Made by a program: the position numbers and the translations under genes. The notes under the pieces are model-generated. The model made no database searches. It was not told the origin of the DNA and saw only the letters and a list, made by a program, of their open reading frames with translations. This document shows positions 20,291 through 33,400 of a stretch of 64,000 nucleotides of DNA, piece by piece. Source of the stretch: Limonium bicolor (taxonomy: Eukaryota > Streptophyta > Magnoliopsida > Caryophyllales > Plumbaginaceae); contig CM041776.1 of the NCBI GenBank assembly GCA_023374045.1, forward strand, positions 282,161,999 through 282,225,998, in the 5' to 3' direction. Position 1 is the first letter of the stretch. Every line of letters starts with the position of its first letter.

Positions 20291-20446
20291 TCCGTCCTAG
20301 ACCACGAGGGTGCACTTTCCTAAGGCATCACCGACCTAAGCATGGTCATGTGCTGATCCGTGGCAATAGTGGCAACAAGTAGTTGAGTCATGTTTTTATT
20401 TACAACTGTAATAAAAGCGTATGAAGGGTTGCATCCCATCCCTCTC
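20291..20446 (+). other. Tail of Tat/Ogre-like relic before E3
   Basis: No coding sequence recognised. It ends in CTCTC directly before the E3 LTR; the matching right-hand target duplication is lost. Confidence 0.4.
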
Positions 20447-22527
20447 TGTTATGCCCCAGTTTTTTTTTCTATTTTATTTCAGCTTGTTTCAAATTCGCAA
20501 GGGAGCTTTATAACTTTCTAATCTTATTTTAGTGGGATTATGTCATCAACAATATAATTCCTAAGTTAGAAGGAAGGAGGGTTAATCTTGTCCTTTTAGT
20601 CTTCTTACTAATTAGGGAGTTGGAGAGTTAGAAAACTAAATTCATTTTAGATATCCTAACTCTTGTTTTTATTCTCTCTCATTTTTATCTCTCGATCATC
20701 CCTCTCGACAGTTTTCTTCCTTCTCCTCTCAACTCCCGTTCTGCAGAAACTTCCCCTCCCTTGCTCTCTTCTTCACAATTCCGCAATCTTGCAAATTAAT
20801 TAGCCTGATGTCTAGCTTCTGCATTGATGATTTCAATCTGTAGAGTCCGAGTGTGCGTTGCTGTTCGTCGGTCAAGTTCCTTGCTTCTTCCTTCGCTGTT
20901 GGCCCTCTTCGATTTGTGCGAGCATTTGTGATTCGGGTTGTAATTCGAGTGGAGCAGATTGTAGAGTCTACAGAGATGGCTTAGCGTCGGATGTGAGGTA
21001 GGTGGTGAATGGATTCGGTTGTGTGTGTTCGTCCATGGGGATTTCTGATTTTGTTTGTTCTTCGTATATGATTGTTTTAACTCTTTGATTTGGTGATGTT
21101 TTTGGTTGATTTTGATGTGCGTTTGATGCGTTAAAACCCCATGGAAATGTGTTTTCGATTGGTTAATTTGCTACAATAAGTTATGTATGTTTTGTGGGGG
21201 ATTTGTGGCTTGGTTCTGGCTGATTTCCGTAAGTGATTTTGCAGTTTTCGGTATGTCCTAACATGTGTCCGAACATTGAAGTTCGTACATCATACGCCGG
21301 AGGATTTTCAGACTCTCGAATTAGGTCCGAACATGCAAGGTCGGACGCATGTTCGGACCGGCCTTTGTTTTAGCATAACTTGTTCGTTTGAGCTCCGTTT
21401 TGAGTGCCGTTTGCGGCGTTGGATTCCTCTTTTCGAGTACTATCTGATCTAATATGTTTTAGCACATGTATATGTGTACTTTAATTTGAAAGTCTCAGAT
21501 AAGCCTTTGAACTCTGATTTGCTCTGAAAGAGTGTTTGAGCTTCAACGCTTCTGTTTAGTTTTCGTGTTTGCTAGTCAGTATATGACCTTTGTTTTGATA
21601 AGGATTATGATCCGTTTGATGTGCTTTGTCCCTCCGCTCTGTTCTGTTAAAGGCTTCTGCTTCATTTTGTAAAGCTTCTGTTTTGGGACCTAGATGTTTA
21701 GCTTCTGAGCCTTGGATAGTCGGGTCTGGCTGTCCCGTAGCATGCTGCACAGGAATTCCTTCTGTTATTCCCTTGGGTTCCCTTCTGTTCTATCTCTCAG
21801 GGTCCCTTGGATGTTTAGTGACCGACGGGTCCATAGCTGTCTCTACGGCTTCTGTTGTGGGATCTTCGGATCCATAGGACGTTATGTGAGTCCTTCTGAT
21901 GTGTCAGCTGGTGTCTAGTGTCCCACCTCTGTTTTGATTGAGCTTCTGTTATGAACTTCTGAGTTTGTGGTTTGCTTTGTTCTGATTTAAGACTTCTGTT
22001 CGGTTTGCTCAGTTCCTGCTTCTTTGCTCTGATTTGACAAACTTCTATTTCGGTTCTGGCTTGTCACTTCTCTGATTTGAGAAAGCTTCATTCTCTATCT
22101 GATTTATGTTACAACTTCCAGTCTGATTTGCTAAGCTTATGTATTAGTATATGATTATGTTCAGTATATGTTTTGAGCATGCTCAGCTGATGAAGTTTAT
22201 CACCTGCTGAGCTATAGTTTGGCTCACCCCTATTTCCGTCTGATTTACAGGTTTAAGTTTCCTTTGAAGACTCCGCTCTGCTTTCTGCATCGTCCTTCGC
22301 TTTGTATTTGTAGTTGTGGCTTAAGGCCCTTTGTAATTTGATTATGTGACGTAATGTAGTTTGGCTTCTGCATGTAATGTCAGATAGACCTTGTAATCTA
22401 TTTTCAGTTAATAAAAGTGTACTTTGTTTTGTTTTGGGTATCGTATGTTAGAGCCTTGCGTTATTAGGTAATAGATACGCGGCGTGTAACGTCCCTAACT
22501 CCTAGGGTGGTGTTTGGGGTGGTTACA
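20447..22527 (+). repeat. E3 5' LTR (2081 bp)
   Basis: Matches 24255-26101 almost base for base. It ends GGTGGTTACA. It contains one palindromic GGTCCGAACATGC...GCATGTTCGGACC module (21326-21363) resembling the repeat modules of E1 and E2. Short ORFs (for example 21626-21918) sit in the LTR and are not credible genes. Confidence 0.92.
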
Positions 22528-24254
22528 TTTAGTGGTATCAGAGCCAGGTTTGGCTTCCTTTGGGTTTTGTGGGTGTCTGCATGCCTACGCTTCCGTGTCC
22601 TTGCCTGTTATGTGTTATGTGCTGCCTACTGCGTGATTCACTGTTGTTTGTTGTATGATTTGATTGTTTCTTGGAGTCTAATGAGTGCGTCTGCTCTGTG
22701 GTTGTCCACTAACAGAGTAGCGCAGTGGAAGCGTAGTGTCTGTTTATCTGTGTGCTTTTGTGCTTTGAGTCTGAGTCCGAGGGAGTCGGGTCCTTTGGAA
22801 AAGGGTGACCGAATGCAAGTTCTCGTTTGTTAGAGTTGTGTGCTTCAGATGTGTGGTGACGTGGGTTTGTGTTGTGTTCTGGGACGTGAGTTAGTGCGTT
22901 GTGATCGGGCTGTGAGATGTGTGTGAGATCAGATGAGTTTGGCTAAGGTGATGAGTGGTGATGTGGGTTCAGGGGTGTCTTAGTTAGGTGCTCTGACTAG
23001 GCGATGTGCTTTAGCCGGTGTTGAATGTGCAATGAGTATGGGCTACGAGTTGAGTAAGGTGATGCGTTGTGATGTAAGTTCGGGTGTGCGCTTGGTCTAT
23101 ATGCTCTGTGTTTAGGTGTGGGTTTGGATTACGAGGTCTGAGTTGAGTGATGGGTGTCTAGGAGTGCTTCAGCGTGTGTTCTGGAGTGTAGGTTGTGCCT
23201 TAGTTCTGAGTGGGTTGTGGTGTGAGCTTAGCCTGTGAAGTTCTGCGTTTGGGTGAGAATCTTAGCTGAGTGGTTTGAGTTGTGTGATGGGAGCAAATGG
23301 GTGCTTCAGTGTGTGTTTCAGAGGGTGTGTTGAGCTTTGGTTCTAAGTGGCTTGAGGTGTGGGTTTGATAGATTTTTTTGGTTGGTCCCTTGTAGAAGGA
23401 CATCTTCTGAAAGAGTTTTGAGCGTTTTAGCGATCCCCTAATTTGTTTCCTTCTGTCAGTGAGACCATCTGTGGTTCGATGAGCTGGCCCGTGTAAGATA
23501 GAGCTCTGAGATTGTGAGTGTTCCTTCGGTGCCATAAGGTTAAGTGGTTAAGTAATCTTTTGCTTTGTTCCTTCTATTAGTGAGTCTACTAGTATGTTCT
23601 GAAGGCTGGATCTTTGTAATGCGAGTTTCTAAGGTACGTGAGTGCTTCTCTTGTGCTTTGAGACTAAGTGTTGGTGACCTTCTAGTGTGCTCTTCTGTCA
23701 GTCAGTTAGTAGTGAGATGATAATGTTCCAGTTCCTTCAGGCCTAGCCTCCAGTAACCTCCTGCTTCGTTCTTTTGTTAGCGTTTGAGCCAGTAGGTTCG
23801 GTGTGTTAGCCTGGGTATGGTTAGCGATGTGGAGGGTGTTTCCCGTGCCTTAGTCTGAGATTGTGGGGATCTTCTGGTATGTTCCATGTCTGTTAGTTAG
23901 TGGTGAGTCTGGGTGTGGCTCCTGTGCTTTCAGGGTTAGTTCTTAGTTACCTTTGCTTCGTCCCTTCGGTCAGCAAGTCAGTTGTCAAGTTGGAGTGTTA
24001 GCTCTGTGAGATGTAAGTGTTTCCTTCCGTGCTCTAAAGTTTTGCACCAGTAATATTCTGCTTGTCCTTCTGCCAGGCTAACAGTTGTGAATCTTGTTCT
24101 GTGTGTCAACTCCCTATGAGGGTTGACCTTTTGACCTGTGAGCTTCATTCTGCATGTCTTAGAGTTTGTAGTATTCCTGCACTGGAGGTGCATTCATGTG
24201 TATTCCGCGTTTCATCGAATTTCGAGGACGAAATTCATTTTAAGGGGGGTATAA
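22528..24254 (+). mobile_element. E3 interior, non-coding
   Basis: No gag, protease, RT or integrase motif in any frame. ORFs such as 22507-22833 start in the LTR and match nothing I know. The sequence is a mosaic of G/T-rich phrases such as GTGTGTTCTGG. The polypurine tract AAGGGGGGTATAA (24242-24254) ends it. Confidence 0.8.
22533..22544 (+). other. E3 primer binding site
   Basis: TGGTATCAGAGC followed by CAGGTT, 5 nt after the LTR end; extended match to initiator Met-tRNA. Confidence 0.9.
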
Positions 24255-26101
24255 TGTTATGCCCCAGTTTTTTTTTCTATTTTATTTCAGCTTGTTTCAA
24301 ATTCGCAAGGGAGCTTTATAACTTTCTAATCTTATTTTAGTGGGATTATGTCGTCAACAATATAATTCCTAAGTTAGAAGGAAGGAGGGTTAATCTTGTC
24401 CTTTTAGTCTTCTTACTAATTAGGGAGTTGGAGAGTTAGAAAACTAAATTCATTTTAGATATCCTAACTCTTGTTTTTATTCTCTCTCATTTTTATTTCT
24501 CGATCATCCCTCTCGACAGTTTTCTTCCTTCTCCTCTCAACTCCCGTTCTGCAGAAACTTCCCCTCCCTTGCTCTCTTCTTCACAATTCCTCAATCTTGC
24601 AAATTAATTAGCCTGATGTCTAGCTTCTGCATTGATGATTCCAATCTGTAGAGTCCGAGTGTGCGTTGCTGTTCGTCGGTCAAGTTCCTTGCTTCTTCCT
24701 TCGCTGTTGGCCCTCTTCGATTTGTGCGAGCATTTGTGATTCGGGATGTAATTCGAGTGGAGCAGATTGTAGAGTCTACAGAGATGGCTTAGCGTCGGAT
24801 GTGAGGTAGGTGGTGAATGGATTCGGTTGTGTGTGTTCGTCCATGGGGATTTCTGATTTTGTTTGTTCTTCGTATATGATTGTTTTAACTCTTTGATTTG
24901 GTGATGTTTTTGGTTGATTTTGATGTGCGTTTGATGCGTTAAAACCCCATGGAAATGTGTTTTCGATTGGTTAATTTGCTACAATAAGTTATGTATGTTT
25001 TGTGGGGGATTTGTGGCTTGGTTCTGGCTGATTTCCGTAAGTGATTTTGCAGTTTTCGGTATGTCCTAACATGTGTCCGAACATTGAAGTTCAGACATCA
25101 TACGCCGGAGGATTTTCAAACTCTCGAATTAGGTCCGAACATGCAAGGTCGGACGCATGTTCGGACCGGCCTTTGTTTTAGCATAACTTGTTCGTTTGAG
25201 CTCCGTTTTGAGTGGCGTTTACGGCGTTGGATTCCTCTTTTCGAGTACTATCTGATCTAATATGTTTTAGCACATGTATATGTGTACTTTAATTTGAAAG
25301 TCTTAGATAAGCCTTTGAACTCTAATTTGCTCTGAAAGAGTGTTTGAGCTTCAACGCTTCTGTTTAGTTTTCGTGTTTGCTAGTCAGTATATGACCTTTG
25401 TTTTGATAAGGATTATGATCCGTTTGATGTGCTTCGTCCCTCCGCTCTGTTCTGTTAAAGGCTTCTGCTTCGTTTTGTAAAGCTTCTGTTTTGGGACCTA
25501 GATGTTTAGCTTCTGAGCCTTGGATAGTCGGGTCTGGCTGTCCCGTAGCATGCTGCGCAGGAATTCCTTCTGTTATTCCCTTGGGTTCCCTTCTGTTCTA
25601 TCTCTCAGGGTCCCTTGGATGTTTAGTGACCGACGGGTCCATAGCTGTCTCTACGGCTTCTGTTGTGGGATCTTCGGATCCATAGGACGTTATGTGAGTC
25701 CTTCTGATGTGTCAGCTGGTGTCTAGTGTCCCACCTCTGTTTTGATTGAGCTTCTGTTATGAACTTCTGAGTTTGTGGTTTGCTTTGTTCTGATTTAAGA
25801 CTTCTGTTCGGTTTGCTCAGTTCCTGCTTCTTTGCTCTGATTTGACAAACTTCTATTTCGGTTCTGGCTTGTCACTTCTCTGATTTGAGAAAGCTTCATT
25901 CTCTATCTGATTTATGTTACAACTTCCAGTCTGATTTGCTAAGCTTATGTATTAGTATATGATTATGTTCAGTATATGTTTTGAGCATGCTCAGCTGATG
26001 AAGTTTATCACCTGCTGAGCTATAGTTTGGCACACCCCTATTTCCGTCTGATTTACAGGTTTAAGTTTCCTTTGAAGACTCCGCTCTGCTTTCTGCATCG
26101 T
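24255..26101 (+). repeat. E3 3' LTR, truncated by E2 insertion
   Basis: Matches 20447-22293 and stops where E2 begins; the last roughly 235 bp of the LTR do not reappear after E2. Confidence 0.92.
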
Positions 26102-28349
26102 TGAAATACCCCGAACTTAAATATAGGGATTAAAATTTATCTCATATGTATTTAAGGGCCTAATGGTACCCAATTAATACTAGTAAGGAAAAATAAATCC
26201 AAAAGAAATAAAGAAACGCTTTAAAAGCGGAAAACGCTAAATAAGCGTTAAATAACCATAGGAGGTACGAGACCTCGGTTAGAGTATTACATGGATTTTG
26301 AAGGTTTAATAAGACCTAAATAATATATGGGAACAAACCCCGAAGAAAACGGATCCTTAAAACGGATTAAAATCACTAACGAACCTTAAAGCGCGTTTTT
26401 CGAGGTAACCGAGAAAACGTGACTTTAAGCGGGTCAAATAGACTCGTAACAATTTTGGTCAACTAAATAATCATTAATACATATTGGTGAGGCTTTAGAA
26501 CCAATAAAAATCAAGAAAACGAGAAATTAGTAAAAACTGTCAAAAACGGGAAGTTGTGGGGTAGAAACATAAATAACACAAACTTATGTGTCCAATATTG
26601 TAAATAAAATTTTAAAACCCCCATGCTCTGTGTGTGTGTCCGATTTTACCTCTCCCTCACACACAATCTCTATTCTCTTTTGTTCACAAGAGACAAAAAC
26701 ATCAAAAAAGCAAAAAGTAACATATTTACTCTCACACTCTCACATTTCTCTCTCTCCTATCCCCATTCTCTATTCCCTCTCACGTGGACCAGCACCCCCC
26801 CTCTCTTTTTTCTCCTTTCTTCTTCCCCATGCGATTTCCATGGTGATTTGAGAGAAACCACACAAAACTCAACTTCTCTCCTTTGTAACTCCCTCAAATC
26901 TCCTCCAAAAATTACAAAACTTGTACCATTGGAATCCTCTCCTCAAGAGCTACATTCCTACCTTTTCAAAAATCGAAAACAACAACTTCCATCTCCATGG
27001 GTATGGAGCATTTGGAGCTCCAAGACCACCATTGGAACCACCTCATTCTCCTTGTTCTATTGAGGTAAAAATCTTCTTGAAACTCCACCTTTTTCTAGCC
27101 TTTGTGGGCAAAACAAAAATTTGACTAAACCCTTGTTTGGTCCCTTGTGTTCTAGCCGATTTTGGCTTTGTTGGAGGAGAGGAAATATTGTTCTTGAGCT
27201 AACCCAAATAGCTCCTACACCCTTGGAAGGTAAAATAAATTCTAAACCCTAAAACCTATATTAGAACATACATAATGGTTAGGGTTAAATTGTGTATTAA
27301 AATGGTGTATTGAAAAGTGTATGTATATGGGTTGTAGTGTAAGATTGTTGAAGTAGCTAAAGCCGGTGGGAAGAGGAAGGAGGAAGAGAGGAGAAGCTTG
27401 AGAAGTAACAAGGTAAAATATACTTGTCCTTGTGTAGTTTTGTATGTGTGTGTGTATAACAGATTTTAGAAGTATAAAATGGTATTGTAAAATGGTAGTG
27501 TGTAGTAGAGTAATGTATAGAGAGGATGTAAGTGTTTTAAACCCTGGAGACAACGTTAAAAACTGTTACAACTAGTTTGGGAATGAATGTTTGAGTGCAG
27601 GAATTTTTAGTAGTGTTTTAGTATTGGTAAATGTGTATGGGAGCTTGTATATTGATGTTGTGTATAAACAGGTGAGATGATGTTAATGTGTGAGAGAAAC
27701 CATGTGGAGAATGTTAATAATATAGGGGAGACTATGTCAAATTTTATCTAGGAATTTGAGGACTTAAGTGTTCAAGATGAGAAAACAACCTAGGTAGTGA
27801 CTAGGTGTATGTGGAGAGTATAATGGGAGCTTTAGTAGCTTGTAACAGATTTGGGTATGATTTGTTAATGGGATGTAATTAGGAAGTGAATGGATGTATT
27901 TTGGATACTAGGAGTAGCATTGGTTGAGGAAGTAATGGAGGTTAGAAGTTGAGTACAAAATCTGTAGCAAGATGCATAAAAATGCATTGGAGAGGTTAGG
28001 AAAAATTAGTGTGTAAGAATTGGTAAAAAGAGTGTTGGACTTGGGTATAGATATTATAGTTGCTTGGAAATGAATTGGAATGGTAAGATGGCATTAGGAG
28101 AGGGAGCTAGGCATGGAGGAAATAAGAACCCAAAATCTGTAGCAACAACCACTTGGAGAAACTATTGTAAGTGTTGGAAAGAAGTGAGGGAAAAATTGTG
28201 TAAGTGGATTGATGGATTTAGTAAAGCATTTGGTGGGTGAACTAAGGCAATTTGAAGGGCCTAGGTAGTGTTTAAACATGTGAGATTACATGTAAGAAGA
28301 TTGGAGAGACAATGGGTAAAGTATGGGACTGAAAACAGAAGTAAAAATG

Positions 28350-28745
28350 CAAATACTGGGACCGACCGGGACTTGCAAGTTCGGTCGAGCCCAGATTTAC
28401 AAAGACGGGAAAGCTTCTGGAATCGACCGGACTTGCGACCGGACTTGCAAGTTCGGTCGGACCAGAAAAATTCTCCCGTCTGGAACCTACTGGAATCGAC
28501 CGGACTTGCGACCGGACATGCAAGTTCGGTCGGCCAGAAAAATTTCCGTCGAGTAAGCTACTGGAATGGACCGACCTTGCGACCGGACTTGCAAGGTCGG
28601 TCGGGCTAAAATTTTTCCGTTAAGTAACTTACTGGAATGGACCGACCTTGGGACCGGACTTGCAAGGTCGGTCGGCCCTGGAATTTTCACCCGATGTAAC
28701 CTACTGACTCGGACCGAACTTGCAAGGTCGGTCGCAAGTTCGGTC
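28350..28745 (+). repeat. Tandem hairpin repeats of 71-73 bp in E2 5' LTR
   Basis: Units run CTGGAATNGACCG...GCAAGNTCGGTCGG, with unit starts near 28417, 28490, 28561, 28632 and 28703. Each unit holds inverted CCGACC/GGTCGG copies and can fold back. Same period and same CTGGAATGG lead-in as the E1 block, with different cores. Confidence 0.88.
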
Positions 28746-29947
28746 GGGTCAAAACTTACAAAAAAAAAAACTATAAGACTATGGTTAGTATATGTATGTA
28801 TGTATATGTATACCCACCTATACATACGTGCATACATAGGTAAGTAAACCATCGTTAAGTAATTAAAAGTAAGTGAATAAAATGTAAGTATAAGAATGTG
28901 AAGACCTAGTAAGTATGAGTTAGGAAGCGTAAGGGTAACCGAAGTAAGTTAATGATAGTTAGATTAATTATTCGGTTGTATGTATATCATAGGATTTGAA
29001 TTGTGAATACCGGAGGAACGTTGGGATACGAGTACAACGGTGAAAGGTATGATTTCTTCATGCCCTGTATCCTAATCTGGTTACCCCGATTTGTGTGTAT
29101 TTGACCACCTAAATAAGATAAATGCATGAATCGGACTATATTGCACTTACCTGTGCTTGACTTCTGTTGTGCTTGATATTTATTGTCTTGAGCACTAGTT
29201 TGTATAATTCATGAAATGTATGAATGATGATGAATGGTATTCGAACCTAGTATTGTACTTGTGTAAAGTATTGTACCTCGTATGTATGTGTATATTTGTA
29301 TTGTATTATTGTGGCTTGGATGTTGACTTGTGCTAATTCCTAACTATCTAACTCCTAACTTAAGTGAGTAAATTGGAATGAGTACAAGTCCGATATAGCT
29401 TCGGCCACGCGTGAGGATGCGGAGTCACAAGAGGTTGGCTGCAATTCCTGACTCTTAAACTGGTCCGCGGCCCAAATCCCTTAATGGGTAGCATCCCGGA
29501 TTAGTGAGTCAAGTAAATCCCGGAGGTGGGACGGTGTAGTCCCCAGGGCCGGAGGTCCCGACGACTTAACTTGAGTAAGAGTAAGAGTAAGTAAGTATGG
29601 ATCCGTAAGTAAGTATGTGTATGAGTATGTATGTGTATGAAGTAATGAGTAAAAGAGTAATCTCCACCCGATTAACCCGGGTGGACCAATGAAGCTAACA
29701 AGAATTGTATTTTGTGTATGTAATGAGTATGTGTATTTCGGAAGAGGTAAGTATGTATTGGTTGGTTTATATTGTATTCCTTGTATGAACTGAATTGTAT
29801 GTATGTGGTGTAAGTATTATGGTACTGTGTGTAAGAGCATGTATGCATGTATGCTTGTATGAAATGAACCGCATGTATTCGACCAAGTGGTCGGCGTACC
29901 CTCACTAGTACGCGGGGTATGCGGTTATCATGCTCGGCGAAAGCTGA

Positions 29948-29959
29948 CCCCTTCGGGGG
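29948..29959 (+). promoter_or_regulatory. CCCC-TTCG-GGGG hairpin in E2 LTR
   Basis: Stem of four C/G pairs with a TTCG loop, the classic very stable tetraloop if transcribed, in the same GCTGA context as in E1. Role inferred only. Confidence 0.5.
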
Positions 29960-30279
29960 ACATTTTTTAGTGTGCAGGTACCCGAAACGAATACGGTCAA
30001 GGAAGAGACCGGAAGCACACCCTGGTATTTGGAAGTAAGTAGCGTGTGAGGAACGGGTAGTAAGTAGTCTCTTAGTGAGTATGTATGAACTTTGAAGAGA
30101 TAGTACATTGTATAAGGATCCTAGTAAACTCGGTATGTAGATTATATTGTATTGTACTTGGAGTACTGTATTGAATGGAGATTGTGGTAGCATCTGGTAA
30201 ATGGAGAATGCATTGTAGATTTGTAGTACTCGGGATTCCGGTCCATCAGACCGATGCTGTATGTAGAATCAGTAGCCTT

Positions 30280-30301
30280 GTTAGTCACGTGGGTGACTAA
30301 C
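30280..30301 (+). promoter_or_regulatory. Conserved 9-bp hairpin near the E2 5' LTR end
   Basis: Arms GTTAGTCAC and GTGACTAAC around GTGG, 102 nt before the LTR end. Three base pairs differ from E1, all compensated. The copy in the 3' LTR is at 40302-40323. Confidence 0.65.
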
Positions 30302-30408
30302 GGCATTGTATCACCCATTGTATGTAAATATATATCCGCTGCGTGTATCTGATATGTAAGGAGGTTGGAAGGTAAGCACTGTATTAATGGTAGGGGTGTT
30401 ACAAAAAG

Positions 30409-30420
30409 TGGTACCAGAGC
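30409..30420 (+). other. E2 primer binding site (one substitution)
   Basis: TGGTACCAGAGC differs at one base from TGGTATCAGAGC. Apart from that base, the sequence from 7 nt before it to at least 20 nt after it equals E1's. Confidence 0.8.
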
Positions 30421-33400
30421 GAAGTATCGCTCTGATGACTGGAAATACCGAGTTTAGGAATACCGAGTTAAGAATTAGAAGCTTAGGGCTAAGGGCTGAG
30501 TGTTAGCATTAGAGATATGCTAGTTAGGAACTACCGGTGAGTACCGGATACCTACAATACCAGTCCCGCCCGCCGCAAACCCATGTATAACTTGGGAAAG
30601 GACGCCAGAGAGAAAAGCCTCTCACACTCGGGAAAACCCGATCTGGCAGTTGTGAAGCAATCACACAGTAAACAAGAACGACAGTAGTAGATTCCAAGAA
30701 CTGGAAGTCCCGGAGATGGATCCCGGTTGAACACAACACCGCACGTAATAGGGGTAGAATGAGCACTCCAACCACGAGGAGGCTATAACTTGCAACAGCA
30801 TGGGGCGACTGCTTAGCAGTCGCGAAACCTAGCTAGTCAACCAACAGCAGGACAGAAGCACTAACCGTGCAACGGAATGAAAAAGGGAGCAGTAACGGAA
30901 CCCGAGACACAAGTCTACGGGATAGTAATACTTGAATAATACCACCAACGGTATGCTAGCCGACTAAGGACATAGTCGGAAGCGGTTAACTCCAAAACTA
31001 CGATGCCATCAAGGTTGCAACCTGGCCAATATAGCTCAGACAACTACAAGAACAACCATGAGATATAAACCAATAGGACTACAAGCGTAGTGCCTAAACA
31101 AGGAAGGCTCAGTAACCACCACAAATGTGGGGAACGAGCCACAAGGAGCGACACTAAACCAAATAGAACGGGAACCTCCAAGGAGTGGAGAGTACCCAGA
31201 TCTACGACAGCCATGTCTAGACCACCAAGAAGCTACCTAAAGGAGCGAGTATACCAATTATAGATCAATAAGATCGAGGGAGCGCCAACAAGACTAACAA
31301 ACACAAATGGAAACCCTACCAAGATTGGTATAGGATTATCCAAAAACCACCGATACCACGCACTTGCCAGGCAAGTGCAGTAAAGACAGAGATATGTAAA
31401 GGACACTAAACGTCACAAGTACATAGTAATGTACGGTGACGTAACGAAACAACCACAGGATAAACATCCTAAAACTGAAGGAATGGAACCTTGGAAAGGC
31501 CTAACGGCCCGACCACTGTATTAGAACATACCAGTCAGCGAGAAGCTAGACTTGGTCAAGACCTCAAACATGGCTATGCCATGAGATTCTTTTAACACCG
31601 AACCATTGTTTTAAAACCCAAAATTTTCTTTTCAAAACCACAACCCTCTTTTAAAAACCTTGGATTTTAAAACCAGATCAACAGCATTATGGTGAGTATC
31701 ATAGGATGATACAAGAGGAGTTGGCAACAGAATACTTCACCTAGGCGTGTGACGAACACTACGAGTATACCCGTTACGGGATGTGGGACAACCGCACTCC
31801 GAAGGAGCTTGTGGGCCCGACATATAGTTGGGTAAGTGGTAACGTATCAACATGGTACCCCACGTATGTATACATGTAGTGTACGACACACGGGAAGTAG
31901 TCAACTCCGTTCTACGGACCATCAGTAAGTTCAACCCAAGACAACTGGACACCTCAGAGGATCAAGCATAAAGGAACTCAGAGAATCCATCTGAAGATGA
32001 GGAATAAGAACTAGGAAGTGCAAAGAGCACATGCTAGTAAGTATAGACATTGGATATGTCTCAAATAATCCAAGCAATTACCTGACAGCTGGATGGAATG
32101 CCCAGCCTAAACACATTAAGGCGAATGCCTAACGTGAACCTAACAATGCTCAACAAACGGGGCAGAATTCCCAAGAGCGATCACAAAATTACTACGAAGC
32201 ACAATCCATAATCGGAGAGGATATTCAAACCCAGTTAAGTACTAGGAACAAGCATAAACAGTCTACCCAAGGACGGGAGACGTCATGACCCAAAAAGGGA
32301 CAACTCAAGAACGATACCACAAGATGGTACAGTGGACAAATATCATAACCATCAGCCGGAAGTAACGACATAATTTAACAACACCAGGAGCAATCCTTGA
32401 GGGTGACTAGATGGACAACAGTCGAACAACAGCGACATGATAAAAGCACGAAAGTTAGAACGAACACTTGGTTGGGACCCGAAGGGATTTCACTTAACAG
32501 GAAATGCCCTAAGATATTGAGAGACACCTATTAACATCAGATTACCTAAAGGGTCTCCTATGAACGGAAGCGTGATGTCACGACTTACCATGGAGCCCAA
32601 TAATACCTCCAACCTATGACGGTATATAAGGAGTGGAAACATGCATAAGCAGCTTGCAAAGAGCATAGCTCGCAGCAGTACGGCTTAAAAGCCATCAACC
32701 AACTACGTGTGTAACCTTAAACGGTTGCAAAACCCACACCAATACTAACAAGACTTGCAAGAGGGATTGCCTCATACAACAAGAAATCAACAACTGGACC
32801 ATAAATTCAAACCCAACACTTTGAGTGGCTTGGAGTAATGGCCAACTCAATGTCACTGTCACTAGAGCATCAGCCTAGTATACAGTCGACGGAGTTCTTA
32901 ATTACCGCCATGCCTTCTGTAGCAATGGTAGCACAGAGGCATGAGAATCATGGTAATGCCAACATTGGCCTAGTCCACACTTGGACACTAAGAAACCCAA
33001 GGGAAGGTACCCCTCGTTAACCAAAGACCACTAATGCGGTGATGATGTGAACCCTTAGAAAAGGCTTCCATCTACTATAACAATAAAACCACGCAATAGA
33101 TATTGCCAAGGGATGATGGGATAAGGAAATGAGATTTCCAAACCATTACGACTTAAGGGAGTAAGCATACTCCATATACACCTAAACATGTGGTGGACCA
33201 TTGCGTAAACACCAACATAGCAAACCTTGTCATTAGACCTATGAGTGGAGACAAACCCCTCAACAAGAACCTTCACTTGTCAGTGATAGAATACCCTCCA
33301 ATTGGAGAACGGGACCAGAAAACCCTTGAAGTTTCATGGGATGTCCTGGTAGTATATACAAGCAAAACACACAGCCAGAGCCTAAACCAATGCTCAGCAC

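Larger units (their letters stand above)
20447..26101 (+). mobile_element. E3: small non-autonomous gypsy-type LTR element, 3' end lost
   Basis: LTRs start TGTTATGCCCCAG. Full 5' LTR of 2081 bp, PBS for initiator Met-tRNA, 1.7 kb interior without gag or pol, a chromovirus-style end (TTTCGAGGACGAAATTC then a polypurine tract), and a 3' LTR cut short by E2 at 26101. The interior is too small and too open to hold pol, so E3 must be mobilised by another element. Confidence 0.88.
26102..30403 (+). repeat. E2 5' LTR (4302 bp)
   Basis: Matches 36208-40388. It ends GGGGTGTTACA like E1. It contains a CT-rich leader-like stretch (26640-26830), a tandem hairpin block (28350-28745), the TTCG hairpin (29948-29959) and the GTGG-loop hairpin (30280-30301). 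ORFs inside (for example 26623-27063) are duplicated with the LTR and show no domain. Confidence 0.93.

Noticed and set aside
21556..21918. ORFs on both strands in the E3 LTR
   Set aside because: Present in both LTR copies with differing starts and no domain.
22507..22833. Cys-rich ORF spanning the E3 LTR end and PBS
   Set aside because: It reads through the PBS, starts in the LTR and has no matching family; chance ORF.
26623..27063. 146-codon ORF in the E2 LTR, repeated at 36731-37153
   Set aside because: Duplicated only because it lies in the LTR; the frame is not maintained between copies and no domain is visible.
31740..31880. Open stretch with HYEYTRYGMWDNRTP in the E2 interior as a gene remnant
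   Set aside because: Only about 46 codons between stops, with no recognisable domain; compatible with chance.
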